Below, piece after piece: positions 34,229 to 43,478 of a stretch of 64,000 bases of DNA (positions are counted from its first letter, which is position 1; each line of letters begins with the position of its first letter). The stretch comes from an uncultured Dehalococcoidia bacterium (GTDB taxonomy: Bacteria; Chloroflexota; Dehalococcoidia; Bin125). The notes below the pieces were generated by a model, which was not told the origin of the DNA, ran no database searches, and was given only the letters and a program-made list of their open reading frames with translations. The stretch is from assembly GCA_958295515.1 (NCBI GenBank), contig CATQGW010000001.1:903522-967521 (forward strand), in the 5' to 3' direction. A program made the translations under genes and the position numbers.

Positions 34229-37200
34229 TCAGGGCAGCGGCACCTTGCGGACCGAGGCGATGAGGGCTTCGAACCGGGCGACTACGTCGGCTGGAGGTTC
34301 CGTCTCCCCCTCAGGCGTCTCTACCTCATAGGCGGCGTACCGGCCCGTGTATGGATCGAGCGCAAAGATCGACCCGGTGGCTTCGTCAAAATACATGTCA
34401 TAGAGTGAGCCGTCGGACTGTAGAGCGCTATTCACATATGCGAGCCGCATACCAGCCGGTACGTCAATCACGATCGGCGTCCAGCTGGCCAATCGATAGG
34501 TATGGCCGCCCTCGACCGGGTAGTCGGTCGGCATGATGCGAATGCCGTCGGCGCCCACGCGCGGTTCGTTCGGCGGCGGGCCCCACACGAATGAGGCGAA
34601 GTTGTTACGGAACTCATCGAAGTGGATCTTTGCATTGCCGTCCCGGTACGCTGCACCGCTGCAGGGGTCCTCAGTCTCCAGCTCGATGCGAAACAGCTTG
34701 CGCCCGAGCGCCGGCGGGTCGGCAAGGATTTCAGTCACGCGATAGTGATACCAACAGCGGGAGTTAGGGAACCAGGTAATTCGGTCACCGGCCTGCACAT
34801 CGGCCAGAATGCCGGCGTAGTTGCGGCTCTTGTAGCCGCTGGTGTTGAGCAGCAACGCGGCGGCACTGCTCACTTCAGCGAAGGTTGTCGCGCTGCTGGT
34901 CAGGTCGTCTGCGTTCGTTAGAAAGGCGTAGGAGCCGAGCCGCACGGCCCCACCGGCCGAGTCGAGATCGTCGTAACGGAGCCGCTCGCGCTCGCTCGGG
35001 ACGGTCGGCGTCAGCCCGGCCACGGCGTTGGCTGTCGCCGACGGGGAACCGGCGCCGCCGGTGTTGGCGGCGCGCACCTGGAAGTGGTAGCGCATATCTT
35101 CGCTGAGGCCGCTGACGGTGTGGTTGGCGGTGAATGCGTCGGAACCGACGATCGGCGTCCATTCGCTCCAGCCGCCGCCCTGTTGCTGCCGGCGATACTC
35201 CCAGCGCGTCGCGCCGGGCGGTCCTGCGCTCCAGCTGAGCGCGACCGAGCCCGAGGCGGCGGTCTGCGCCGCCAGTGTCGGCGCGCCCGGTCGCTGCCCC
35301 GCGCTGGGCAGCGGTAGCACGCGAATCGAGGCGATCATGGCTTGGAACCGAGCGACCGTCTCGGCGGATGGCGACGGTGCGCCGTCCGACGTGACGTGTT
35401 CCGCGTCTTTGCCGGCGAGCGGGTCGACCCTCAAGTACGTATCGCTCGCATCGTCACGGAACGTGCCGTAACCGCGCACAGTGAGCGCCATGCCGGCCGG
35501 CACGTCGATCACGACCGGAGACAGTGATACGCCGTCGCGGAGGCGGTAGGTGTAGCCGCCTTCGACTGCGTACCCCCGCAGCCCATGCGGCCTGATGGAC
35601 GGCATGATCCGGATCCCGTCCGCTCCGATGTCCGGCTCGCTGGGAGGATTGTCCCAACCGAACGTGGCGATAGGAACGGGGAATTCCAGAAAGCTGCACG
35701 CGGTCTCAGCGTCGAGCGCGATGCGGAACAGCTTGCGCGCGGGCGCCGGCGGATCGGCGAGGATTCCGGTCACGCGGTAAGAGTACCAGCAGCTTCCGAC
35801 AGGGAAGGGGAACCAGGTAATTTGGTCGCCAATCTGCACGGCGGCCAAGATGTTGGCATATCTACTGGTATCGCCGCTGGTGTTGAAGAGCAGCGCGGCG
35901 GCGTCGCGCACCTCGGCGAAGTTCGTCGCCCCGCTTGTCAGATCGCCGGCGTCCGTCAGGAAGGCGTACGAGCCGGGCCGCACAGCGCCGCCGGCCGAAT
36001 CAAGGTCGTTGTAGGAAAGTGTCTCGCGCTCACTCGTCACGGTCGGAGCCAGCCCTGCGACGGCGCTGGAGGCCGCGGAGGCGGGACCTGGGCCGGCCGC
36101 GTTGACGGCGCGCAGCTGGAAGCTGTAGCGGACATCCTCGGTCAGGTCGGAGACGATGTGGCTGGCGGTCGATGCGTCGGCGTTGGCAATCCTCGTCCAG
36201 TCACCCCAGCTGCCGCCTTCCTGCTGCCGGCGGTATTCCCACTTCGTGATGCTGCTCGGCCCGGTGATCCAGCTGAGCGCGACCGCGCCCGACGCAGCAG
36301 TGCTCGCCAACAGCGTCGGCGCGCCCGGTAGCGGCTGCGCGCCGGCTGCCGGAGAAACGGGCGACCAGTCGCTCAAGTCGATGCTGTTCCGCGCGCGCAG
36401 CCGGTAGCGGTAGCGGCGATCCGGGTCGAGATCGCGATGCAGATATGTGGTCTCGTTGGCTCCGATCCTGCCGCCGACCGCTGTCCACCGGTCGGGCCAG
36501 TCGGTGTTGTCCCACTCCGTTGCCTGGTACTGCAGCTCATACGCGCTGACCGCCGGCGTAGCCGTTACCGCCGTCCAGTGCAGCCGCACTCCGTCACTGG
36601 CCGATGTGCTGCGCGGAGCGCCGGGCGCCTGCAGCGGCGGCAGCGGCTGTTCGCGGATCGAGGCGATCAGCGCTTCGAACCGCGCCGCCACATCGGCGGG
36701 CGGTTCCACCCAGCCCTCGGGCGTCTTCACACGGTAAACGGCGTGCCGTCCCGTGTAAGGGCTCATGAAAAGTAATGATCCGGTGGCCTCGTCCTCGTAC
36801 GTGGCGAGGATGGGACCGTGCGAATGTGGGAACCCGAGGTAGATGAGCCGCATGCCGGCCGGCACATCAATCACGATCGAGGTCGGCCGACTTCGGCCAA
36901 GCAACCGGTAGGTGTGGCCGCCTTCAGCCGCGTACTTATACGGCACGATGCGAATCCCATCGGGGCCGATATGCGGCTCGCTGGGAGGATTGTTATCCCA
37001 TCCGAACGCCGCGACGCGGTCGCGGAAGTCGTTGAAGTAGTTCGGACCGACCGTCTGTGCCTCCGTGAAGCCGCACGGGTCCTCAGCCTCAAGCGCGATG
37101 CGGAACAGCTTGCGCGCGGGCGCCGGTGGGTCGGCGAGGATTTCAGTCACACGGTAGTGGTACCAACAGCCGGAGAACCAGGTAATCCGGTTGCCGACCT

Positions 37201-38491
37201 CAACAGCCTCGAGCACGGCGGCGTAGTCGCGGCCGCCGTAGCCGCTGGTGTTGAGTAGCAGTGCGGCGGCGCTGCTCATCTCGGCGAAGGTCGTCGCGCC
37301 ACTGGTCAGGTCGTCGGCATCCGTCAGGAAGGCGTAGGAGCCTGGCCGCACGGCTCCGCCGGCGGAGTCGAGATCGTCATAGGAGAGCGGCTTGCGGTCG
37401 CTGGGCTCGGTCGGTGTTAACCCTGCGACGGCGCTGGCCGCCGCTGAGGCAGGTCCCGCTCCGCTCACGCCGCCGGCGCGCAGTTGGAAGTGGTAGCGGG
37501 CATCCTCGGTGAGACCTGTGACGGTGTGGCCACTGGTAGACGCGTCGGAGCCGGCGATCGGCGTCCAGTCGCCCCAACTGCCGCCTTCGGGCTGTTGGCG
37601 GTACTCCCAGCGCGTCGCGCCGGGCGAACCGGTGGTCCAACTCAGCGCGACCGAGCCCGACGCGGCGGTCTGCGCCGCCAGCGTCGGCGCTCCCGGTCGC
37701 GCGCCGGCGTCCGGGAATGTGCGAGACCAGTCCCCCGCGCCGATGTTGTTCCGCGCGCGCACCTGGTAGCGGTAGCGTCGGTCCGGATCGAGGCCCTCGT
37801 GCAGGTACTCGGTCGGGCTGGTCTCAATCACCTCGTTGATCACCGTCCAGGAGTCGGGCCAGCTGGTCGCGTTCCAATCTGTCGCCTGATAGCGCAACTC
37901 GTACGCGCAGACGGCGGAGCCTTTTGTCACCGCTGTCCAACCCAGCCGCACCGCGGCGGCCGTTGTGCCTGGCAGGACCGCGCCGGGCGCGGGCCGCTGC
38001 GGCGGCTCGGCCACCGCCACCTGCAGCGTCGCCGTGGCGGTCACGCCGCGGCTGTCGGTCGCGACGCCCCTGAACGTCTGATGCAGCATGGGCTCCGGGT
38101 CGCACGGCTGCGGGTCCGTTGGGCGCAGGCCGCAGAGCACGGTGACGCTCCAGCGCGCCGTGTTGGCCAGTTGGCCGTCAATGGTCAGCGTGTAGGGCGG
38201 GACGCCGCCGGAAATGCTCCAGCTCATCACGCGCAAACTGGCCTCAGTGCAGGGTCCGCCCAAGATTCGCAGCTCGAGGGTCAGGCGGGGGGACGGGATG
38301 GGCAGCTCAGTTGGGCGTGTTGTGGTTGAGACGCTCAAGAGGCTGCCCTTGAAGCTGCCTGCGGGCTCGCTTTCGGGCGTCGTATGCCGCTCCAGCGTCA
38401 GCGCCTCTAGCGCATCCGCGCGCTGCTCTGTGCCGACACTCAGCCCCGCGAGCAGCGCCGCCAGCCCTAGTAACAGCGCCCAGCGCAGCAT
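34229..38491 (-). CDS. large secreted fibronectin type III protein with three copies of an unnamed DLDSAGG module
   Basis: 1420 residues. A signal peptide (about 1-27, MLRWALLLGLAALLAGLS) is followed by an Ig-like region with Cys. FN3 domains occur near 170-360 (two), 630-820 (two) and 1065-1155 (one), with phrases such as LDPDRRYRYQVRARNNIG and TEDARYHFQLRA. After each FN3 block lies a module of about 220-250 residues beginning YDDLDSAGGAVRPGSYAFLT (at about 372, 823 and 1168) and ending EPPADV.ARFEALIASIR. Each module has a Cys pair around CWYHYRVTEILADPP...EDPC. An IVIDVPAGM segment recurs. No catalytic motif is seen; a cell-surface binding role is inferred. It is a tandem paralogue of 38607-40478. 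Confidence 0.85.
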   Translation of the reverse strand: MLRWALLLGLAALLAGLSVGTEQRADALEALTLERHTTPESEPAGSFKGSLLSVSTTTRPTELPIPSPRLTLELRILGGPCTEASLRVMSWSISGGVPPYTLTIDGQLANTARWSVTVLCGLRPTDPQPCDPEPMLHQTFRGVATDSRGVTATATLQVAVAEPPQRPAPGAVLPGTTAAAVRLGWTAVTKGSAVCAYELRYQATDWNATSWPDSWTVINEVIETSPTEYLHEGLDPDRRYRYQVRARNNIGAGDWSRTFPDAGARPGAPTLAAQTAASGSVALSWTTGSPGATRWEYRQQPEGGSWGDWTPIAGSDASTSGHTVTGLTEDARYHFQLRAGGVSGAGPASAAASAVAGLTPTEPSDRKPLSYDDLDSAGGAVRPGSYAFLTDADDLTSGATTFAEMSSAAALLLNTSGYGGRDYAAVLEAVEVGNRITWFSGCWYHYRVTEILADPPAPARKLFRIALEAEDPCGFTEAQTVGPNYFNDFRDRVAAFGWDNNPPSEPHIGPDGIRIVPYKYAAEGGHTYRLLGRSRPTSIVIDVPAGMRLIYLGFPHSHGPILATYEDEATGSLLFMSPYTGRHAVYRVKTPEGWVEPPADVAARFEALIASIREQPLPPLQAPGAPRSTSASDGVRLHWTAVTATPAVSAYELQYQATEWDNTDWPDRWTAVGGRIGANETTYLHRDLDPDRRYRYRLRARNSIDLSDWSPVSPAAGAQPLPGAPTLLASTAASGAVALSWITGPSSITKWEYRRQQEGGSWGDWTRIANADASTASHIVSDLTEDVRYSFQLRAVNAAGPGPASAASSAVAGLAPTVTSERETLSYNDLDSAGGAVRPGSYAFLTDAGDLTSGATNFAEVRDAAALLFNTSGDTSRYANILAAVQIGDQITWFPFPVGSCWYSYRVTGILADPPAPARKLFRIALDAETACSFLEFPVPIATFGWDNPPSEPDIGADGIRIMPSIRPHGLRGYAVEGGYTYRLRDGVSLSPVVIDVPAGMALTVRGYGTFRDDASDTYLRVDPLAGKDAEHVTSDGAPSPSAETVARFQAMIASIRVLPLPSAGQRPGAPTLAAQTAASGSVALSWSAGPPGATRWEYRRQQQGGGWSEWTPIVGSDAFTANHTVSGLSEDMRYHFQVRAANTGGAGSPSATANAVAGLTPTVPSERERLRYDDLDSAGGAVRLGSYAFLTNADDLTSSATTFAEVSSAAALLLNTSGYKSRNYAGILADVQAGDRITWFPNSRCWYHYRVTEILADPPALGRKLFRIELETEDPCSGAAYRDGNAKIHFDEFRNNFASFVWGPPPNEPRVGADGIRIMPTDYPVEGGHTYRLASWTPIVIDVPAGMRLAYVNSALQSDGSLYDMYFDEATGSIFALDPYTGRYAAYEVETPEGETEPPADVVARFEALIASVRKVPLP

Positions 38492-38606
38492 CGCGCCCTC
38501 CGCTCCATCTGCGATGCTAGCCGGACGAACGAGAGGGCCGCGCGATTCCCGCGCACTTGCGGCTGATCTGCGAGCAACAGGATGCTCGGATATCGCCAGC
38601 GATTGG

Positions 38607-40478
38607 TCATGGCAGCGGCTGTTCGCGGATCGAGGCGATCAGCGCTTCGAACCGAGCAACGACATCGGCAGGAGGCTCTGTCTCGCCCTCAGGTGTCGGG
38701 ACGTAGTAATGTACCTCGTCACCGTCAGATGCGTAGAGCGAAAAGTCTCCACCGGACACCGCATCGATATACGTGGCGTAAAGTCCGCCGTTAACCAGCG
38801 CAACCGTAGCGCGGATGAGCCGCATGCCCAACGGCACATCGACCACGATCGACGTCCTGCTATTCAGCCGGTACGTGTGGCCGCCTTCAACCGCGTACCG
38901 AGATGGCAGAATGCGAACGCCGTCGGGGCCGATGTGCGGTTCGCTTGGGGGGTTGTTCCACCCGAACGTGGTGGTATTGCCGCGCATTTCGTCGAAGTAT
39001 ATCTTCGCATTTCTGCTTCCAGGCGCCGCACTGCCGCACGGGTCGGACGCTGCCAGCGCGACGCGGAACAGTTTGCGAGCGGGCGCTGGTGGATTGCGTG
39101 GGATTGCAGTGATACGGTAATGATACCAGCAGCCGCTGTTGGGCAACCAAGTGATCCGATCTCCTACTTGAGCGGTTGCGAGTACGGACCCATAGTACCG
39201 GCCTACATAGCCCTTGGTGTTGAGTAACAGCGCCTCCGCACTGCTTACCTCGGCGAAGGTGGTTGCGCCGCTGGTGAGGTCGTCGGCGTCCGTCAGGAAG
39301 GCGTAGGAACCGGGCCGCACGGCCTCACCGGCCGAGTCGAGATCGTCGTAATAGAGCGGCTCGCGATCGCTGAGCACGGTCGGCGTCAGCCCGGCGACGG
39401 CGCCGGCCGCTGCCGAGGCGGGACCCGCTCCGCTCGCGCCGACGGCGCGCAGTTGGAATTGGTAGCGGGCGTCCTCGGTGAGACCGGTCACGGTGTGGCT
39501 CGTGGTCAAGGGGAGGGCGCCTACGATCTGCGTCCAGGATCCCCAGCTGCCGTTGTCGGACCGTTGGCGGTACTCCCAGCGCGTCGTGCGTGCCGAGCCG
39601 GCGCTCCAGCTGAGCGCGACCGAGCCCGACGCGGCGGTCTGCGCCGACAGCGCCGGCGCGCCCGGCCGCGCGCCGTCATGCGGGAACGCGCGCGACCAGT
39701 CGCCCGCGCCGATGTCGTTCCGTGCGCGCACCTGGTAGCGATAGCGTCGGTCCGGGTCCAGACCGTCGTGTAGGTACTCGGTTTCGTCGGCTTCGACCGC
39801 CTCGCCGATCGCTGTCCACGAGTCGGGCCAGGTAGTTGCGTCCCAGTCTGTCGCCTGGTAACGCAGCTCGTACGCACAGGCGACAGGCGAACCGTACATC
39901 ACGGCTGCCTCCCAACCCAGCCGCACCGCAGTACCGGTCGACGCTCCGGACAGGACCGCGCCGGGCGCCAGGCGGTACGGCGGCTCGGTCACCGCCACCT
40001 GCAACGTCGCCGTGGCGGTCACGCCGCGGCTGTCTGTCGCGACGACCGTGAACGTTTGGTGCAGCTTGGGATTGGGGTCGCATGGGGGCGGGTCGCTCGG
40101 GCGCAGGCCGCAGTCCAGGATGACAGCGCGCCGTTGTAGATCAAACGGTTGGTCGTCAATGGTGACTGTGTAGGGCGGGACGCCGCCGGAGATACGCGGG
40201 CCCAACATTATCCGTTCTGTCCCGTTCGCCTCACAGAATCCGCCACCGGGGAAGGAATACAGCTGTAGCGTCAAGGGCGGCGCTGGATGGTCAGCTTCAA
40301 GAGAGCTTAGTGCGACCCAGATGCTCCAGAGGCGGTCCTCGAAGCTGCCTGTGGGCTCGATTTCGGCCGTCGTGCGCCGCTCCAGCGTCAGCGCTCCCAG
40401 CGCATCTGCGCGCTGCCCTGTGCCGGCACTCAGCCCCGCGAGCAGCGCCGCCAGCCCCAGTAGCAGCGCCCAGCGCAT
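38607..40478 (-). CDS. secreted fibronectin type III protein, one DLDSAG module (paralogue of 34229-38491)
   Basis: 623 residues from ATG 40478, preceded by AGGAGG. The signal peptide MRWALLLGLAALLAGLSAG and the next 30 residues are almost identical to those of the neighbouring paralogue. An Ig-like region and two FN3 domains (about 165-360) lead into one C-terminal module starting YYDDLDSAGEAVRPGSYAFLT near 373 and ending at RFEALIASIREQPLP. DNA segments are nearly identical between the two genes, including around the 3' ends, so a recent tandem duplication is likely; the larger gene then gained or retained two further modules. Function unknown. Confidence 0.82.
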   Translation of the reverse strand: MRWALLLGLAALLAGLSAGTGQRADALGALTLERRTTAEIEPTGSFEDRLWSIWVALSSLEADHPAPPLTLQLYSFPGGGFCEANGTERIMLGPRISGGVPPYTVTIDDQPFDLQRRAVILDCGLRPSDPPPCDPNPKLHQTFTVVATDSRGVTATATLQVAVTEPPYRLAPGAVLSGASTGTAVRLGWEAAVMYGSPVACAYELRYQATDWDATTWPDSWTAIGEAVEADETEYLHDGLDPDRRYRYQVRARNDIGAGDWSRAFPHDGARPGAPALSAQTAASGSVALSWSAGSARTTRWEYRQRSDNGSWGSWTQIVGALPLTTSHTVTGLTEDARYQFQLRAVGASGAGPASAAAGAVAGLTPTVLSDREPLYYDDLDSAGEAVRPGSYAFLTDADDLTSGATTFAEVSSAEALLLNTKGYVGRYYGSVLATAQVGDRITWLPNSGCWYHYRITAIPRNPPAPARKLFRVALAASDPCGSAAPGSRNAKIYFDEMRGNTTTFGWNNPPSEPHIGPDGVRILPSRYAVEGGHTYRLNSRTSIVVDVPLGMRLIRATVALVNGGLYATYIDAVSGGDFSLYASDGDEVHYYVPTPEGETEPPADVVARFEALIASIREQPLP

Positions 40479-40533
40479 TAGCCGCCTCCTGCCGCTGCGT
40501 GCGGCAACGGCGCATCACGGAGCAGGGCGTGGG

Positions 40534-42243
40534 CTAGACCGAGCGCAGCACCTCGCCGGTGGTCACGCCGGTCGGCTCGCCGTCGCGCATGGTGACGCCG
40601 CCGTTGACGATCGAGTAGTGGTAGCCGGTCGCCTTCTGCAGCAGGCGGCGCTGCTGGGCGGGCAAGTCGTGAACGACCTCGGGGCGCTTGGGGGCGACCG
40701 TTTCGGGGTCGAAGATCACAATGTCGGCCTTGTAGCCGCGGCGCAGCAGGCCGCGCTCGGGCAGCTCCCAGGCGGTGGCCATGTCCCAGGTCAGCAGCTT
40801 GACGCCCTGCTCGAGCGTGAGCTCGCCGGCGTTGCGCACCCAGTGGGTGAGCACGTGGGTTTGCAGCGAGCAGTCCATGATCTGCGAGACATGCGCGCCG
40901 CCGTCGCTGAAGGTCACCAGCGAGCGCGGCTCACGCATGATCTCCAGCACCGTGTCCTGGTACTCGTTGGCCAGCGGCACCATGTAGATCGTCTCGAGGT
41001 CCTGCTCGATGCCGATCTGCAGCATCGTTTCGATCGGGTCCTCCTCGCGCTCGCGCGCCAGTTCGCCGAGTGAGCGGTTGGGCGTGCCGTCAACGTGATC
41101 GAGGATGAAGACCCAGTCCCAGTCCGCCGGCTTGCGCGCCTGCGCCGGCATCACCTTGGTGAAATCTTCCTCTTCGTAGTTGGCGATGTGTACGAGCCTG
41201 GCGCGGGTTTCGGGGTCGCGGAAGGCGGCCAGCTGCTCGTCGAACGGTCGCTTGCGCAGATCGCGCCAGAGCGAGAGGCGGTCGAAGGGCATCTCGGTGC
41301 GGTAGGACCAGTTGGTCGCCAGCTGGCGGGAGTGCGCCTGGCCGAACATCCGCGCGCCGCGCGAGGCGGCTTCGGCGGCGTTCTCGAACCAGCGCTTCCA
41401 GCCGTTGGGCTCCGCGCGGCGGCTGGAGAGGGCGGGGAAGAAGATCGGGCGTCCGGAGTCCACAGCGAGGTCGCGCAGGCGGTTCTCGTAGTGGTTCGGA
41501 TCGTTGGGGTCCTGCCCCATCGTCGGCTCGCCGCTGATCTCGACCATCCCGCGGTTCAGCGCGCCCAGCTCCATCACCAGCTCGCAGACCTCGTTCCAGT
41601 CGGCCAGACGGCTCGGCACGGGGTCGCCCTCGGAGGTTTTGTGGGCGGGCGAGCGGGTGGTCGAGAAACCCATCGCGCCGGCCTGCACGGCCTCGCTCAG
41701 GATTCGCTTCATCTCGGCGCGGTCCGCGTCGCTCGATGCCTCGGTGAAGGCGCGCTCGCGCATCACGTAGGTGCGCAGCGCGGTGTGTCCGACATAACCG
41801 CCGTAGTTCAGACCCTTGGGGGTCTGCTCGAGGAAGTCGAGGTACTCGGGGAAGGTTTCCCAGGTCCAGGCGACGCCGGCGCGCTGCGCCTCGGCGGGGA
41901 TGTCCTCGACCGCCTCCAGGGTGCGCATCAGCAGGTCCTGGTCGTCGGGGTGGCAGGGCGCGAGCGTGAACCCGCAGTTGCCCATGATCACGGAGGTCAC
42001 GCCGTGATACGAGGACGAGGTGCCGTAGGGGTCCCAGGACACCTGCGCGTCGAAGTGGGTGTGTCCGTCGATGAAGCCGGGCGCGACGACCAGCCCGTCG
42101 GCGTCGATCTCCTCGCGTCCGGCGTCGGCAATCCGCCCAATCGAGGCGATTCGCCCGTTCCGGATGGCCAGGTCGGCGCGGAAGCGCGGCGCTCCCGAGC
42201 CGTCCACAATCGTCCCGCCGCGAATCACGATGTCGTAGGTCAT
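40534..42243 (-). CDS. N-acyl-D-amino-acid deacylase/D-aminoacylase family amidohydrolase
   Basis: 569 residues from ATG 42243 (MTYDIVIRGGTIVDGSG), with GAGG seven bases upstream; the open frame continues upstream without support. Amidohydro_3 family: APGFIDGHTHFDAQ carries the HxH metal motif near 66-68, SVIMGNCGF follows, and a C-terminal SDGGAHVSQ contains a further metal Asp. These enzymes cleave N-acyl-D-amino acids or act on related cyclic amides. It ends 55 bases after the FN3 gene start on the same strand. It could equally act on other N-acyl or dihydropyrimidine-type substrates. Confidence 0.9.
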   Translation of the reverse strand: MTYDIVIRGGTIVDGSGAPRFRADLAIRNGRIASIGRIADAGREEIDADGLVVAPGFIDGHTHFDAQVSWDPYGTSSSYHGVTSVIMGNCGFTLAPCHPDDQDLLMRTLEAVEDIPAEAQRAGVAWTWETFPEYLDFLEQTPKGLNYGGYVGHTALRTYVMRERAFTEASSDADRAEMKRILSEAVQAGAMGFSTTRSPAHKTSEGDPVPSRLADWNEVCELVMELGALNRGMVEISGEPTMGQDPNDPNHYENRLRDLAVDSGRPIFFPALSSRRAEPNGWKRWFENAAEAASRGARMFGQAHSRQLATNWSYRTEMPFDRLSLWRDLRKRPFDEQLAAFRDPETRARLVHIANYEEEDFTKVMPAQARKPADWDWVFILDHVDGTPNRSLGELAREREEDPIETMLQIGIEQDLETIYMVPLANEYQDTVLEIMREPRSLVTFSDGGAHVSQIMDCSLQTHVLTHWVRNAGELTLEQGVKLLTWDMATAWELPERGLLRRGYKADIVIFDPETVAPKRPEVVHDLPAQQRRLLQKATGYHYSIVNGGVTMRDGEPTGVTTGEVLRSV

Positions 42244-42357
42244 GCGCTGCCTCACCTCAGTTTGCGCCCAAGAGTCCCATGCATAGTAGGCGAACGCGCT
42301 GCGCCATGCCGCGGTTGCGCGCAGCTGGGTAGGATTGAGCGCGAGGAGGTTGGCGGC

Positions 42358-43062
42358 GTGCAGTTCGACAAAGACGATCGGCGATTTTGGCGGCGCTACA
42401 CGGCGAACGAGGCGGCGCGCTTTCTGGGGATGTCGCGGCACACGCTGCGCGGCTGGTTCTGCGAAGCGCCGGGTTGCGCGCCGCTCTTCGGCGAGCGAGC
42501 GCGGCGGGCGGGCGAGGATTTCCATCTCTCCTTCGCCGAACTGGTTGAAGCGCATGTGGCCCAGCGCTACATCGAGCTGGGCGTGTCGGAGGAGCGGCTG
42601 CGGCAAGTGCGGCCGTTCCTGCTGGAGACGATTGATCCGGATCACCCCTTCGCCGCGCGCGCGTTCCTGTTCAGGGGCTCAGATCAGCTGCACAAATTCT
42701 CGCTGGAGCATCCCGCCGATTGCGAGGCCGACGTGATGGCGGTCTACGAGCGGTACGAAGGGTCTCGGTGGGGTACCTGGCGGCATCTGCCGAAACTGGT
42801 CGAGGCGCTCTCGCAGCTCGATTACGATCCGGTCGCGCCGCGTTCGCTGGCCTACCGCTTCCACCCCTATGGGACGGATATCCCCATCGTGATCTTCCCG
42901 CCCTGCGGCAGCGGCCGGCTCACGGTCAAAGGCGAGAATCTGCTCGCGGAGATTCTCGCCGGTCAGTATCGGCGCGGCGAGACGGTCGAAGCGATCGCCG
43001 ACGATTACGAACTTCCCGAGGACGTAGTGAGGCTGGTGGTGACATCGTTGAGCTCGAGCTAA
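42358..43062 (+). CDS. VapB45-like antitoxin: HTH plus DUF433-like C-terminus, locus 2
   Basis: 234 residues from GTG 42358, preceded by GAGGAGG at 42343-42349. The N-terminus is an HTH (YTANEAARFLGMSRHTLRGWF). The centre is helical (LSFAELVEAHVAQRYIELGV), and the C-terminus matches the DUF433 pattern (GRLTVKGENLLAEILAGQYRRGETVEAIADDYELPEDVVRLV). Length agrees with Mycobacterium VapB45 (about 239 aa). It is divergent from the D-aminoacylase; the shared region is 42244-42357. The next gene follows within a few bases. Confidence 0.78.
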   Translation: MQFDKDDRRFWRRYTANEAARFLGMSRHTLRGWFCEAPGCAPLFGERARRAGEDFHLSFAELVEAHVAQRYIELGVSEERLRQVRPFLLETIDPDHPFAARAFLFRGSDQLHKFSLEHPADCEADVMAVYERYEGSRWGTWRHLPKLVEALSQLDYDPVAPRSLAYRFHPYGTDIPIVIFPPCGSGRLTVKGENLLAEILAGQYRRGETVEAIADDYELPEDVVRLVVTSLSSS

Positions 43063-43064
43063 CG

Positions 43065-43478
43065 CTGTTTTTCGACGAGAACATCGGTACCCGCGTTCCC
43101 CGGACGCTACGGAATGTGGGGCCGGACACGATCGGCTACAAGTATCTGAACGAGCATTACCGCCGTGAGCACGGCCTGCGCGACAATGTGCTCGACACGG
43201 AATGGCTGCGGCTGGTCGGCGAGCAGGGATGGCTGGCGATCACGCGAGACTTGCAAATCCTTGAGCGCGAAGTTGAGCGCAGGACGCTGATTGAGAGTCG
43301 GGCGCGCGTCATCATCATCCGCCCGGGCGACGCCTTGTGGAGCGAGATGCTCGAGTTTCTGCTCGCCCAGATTGACTGGCTGCGGCGTATCTACGGCGAA
43401 GTCCCGCCGCCGTTCGTTTGCATTGCACATATCGCCGAACCTGTCGAACAGGCTCGATTCGTCGACCTCTCGCTCTAG
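43065..43478 (+). CDS. VapC45-like PIN-domain toxin, locus 2 (non-standard start)
   Basis: Up to 137 residues beginning LFFDENIGTRVPRTL, matching DUF5615/VapC45 toxins, with later GWLAITRDLQIL supplying the second acidic site. In this frame there is no ATG, GTG or TTG between the antitoxin C-terminus and FFDENI. The likeliest start is the CTG at 43065, two bases after the antitoxin stop. A start at ATC (43044) inside the antitoxin is another possibility, with GGTGG just before it. Low-efficiency initiation by translational coupling would keep toxin levels low. A sequencing error is the alternative. It converges with the GMC oxidoreductase, overlapping its stop. Confidence 0.75.
   Translation: MFFDENIGTRVPRTLRNVGPDTIGYKYLNEHYRREHGLRDNVLDTEWLRLVGEQGWLAITRDLQILEREVERRTLIESRARVIIIRPGDALWSEMLEFLLAQIDWLRRIYGEVPPPFVCIAHIAEPVEQARFVDLSL

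Noticed and set aside
34229-40478. Possible CRISPR or satellite array, because segments repeat
   Set aside because: The repeated units are hundreds of bases long, in frame and encode FN3 and DLDSAGG modules; no short spacered repeats were seen.
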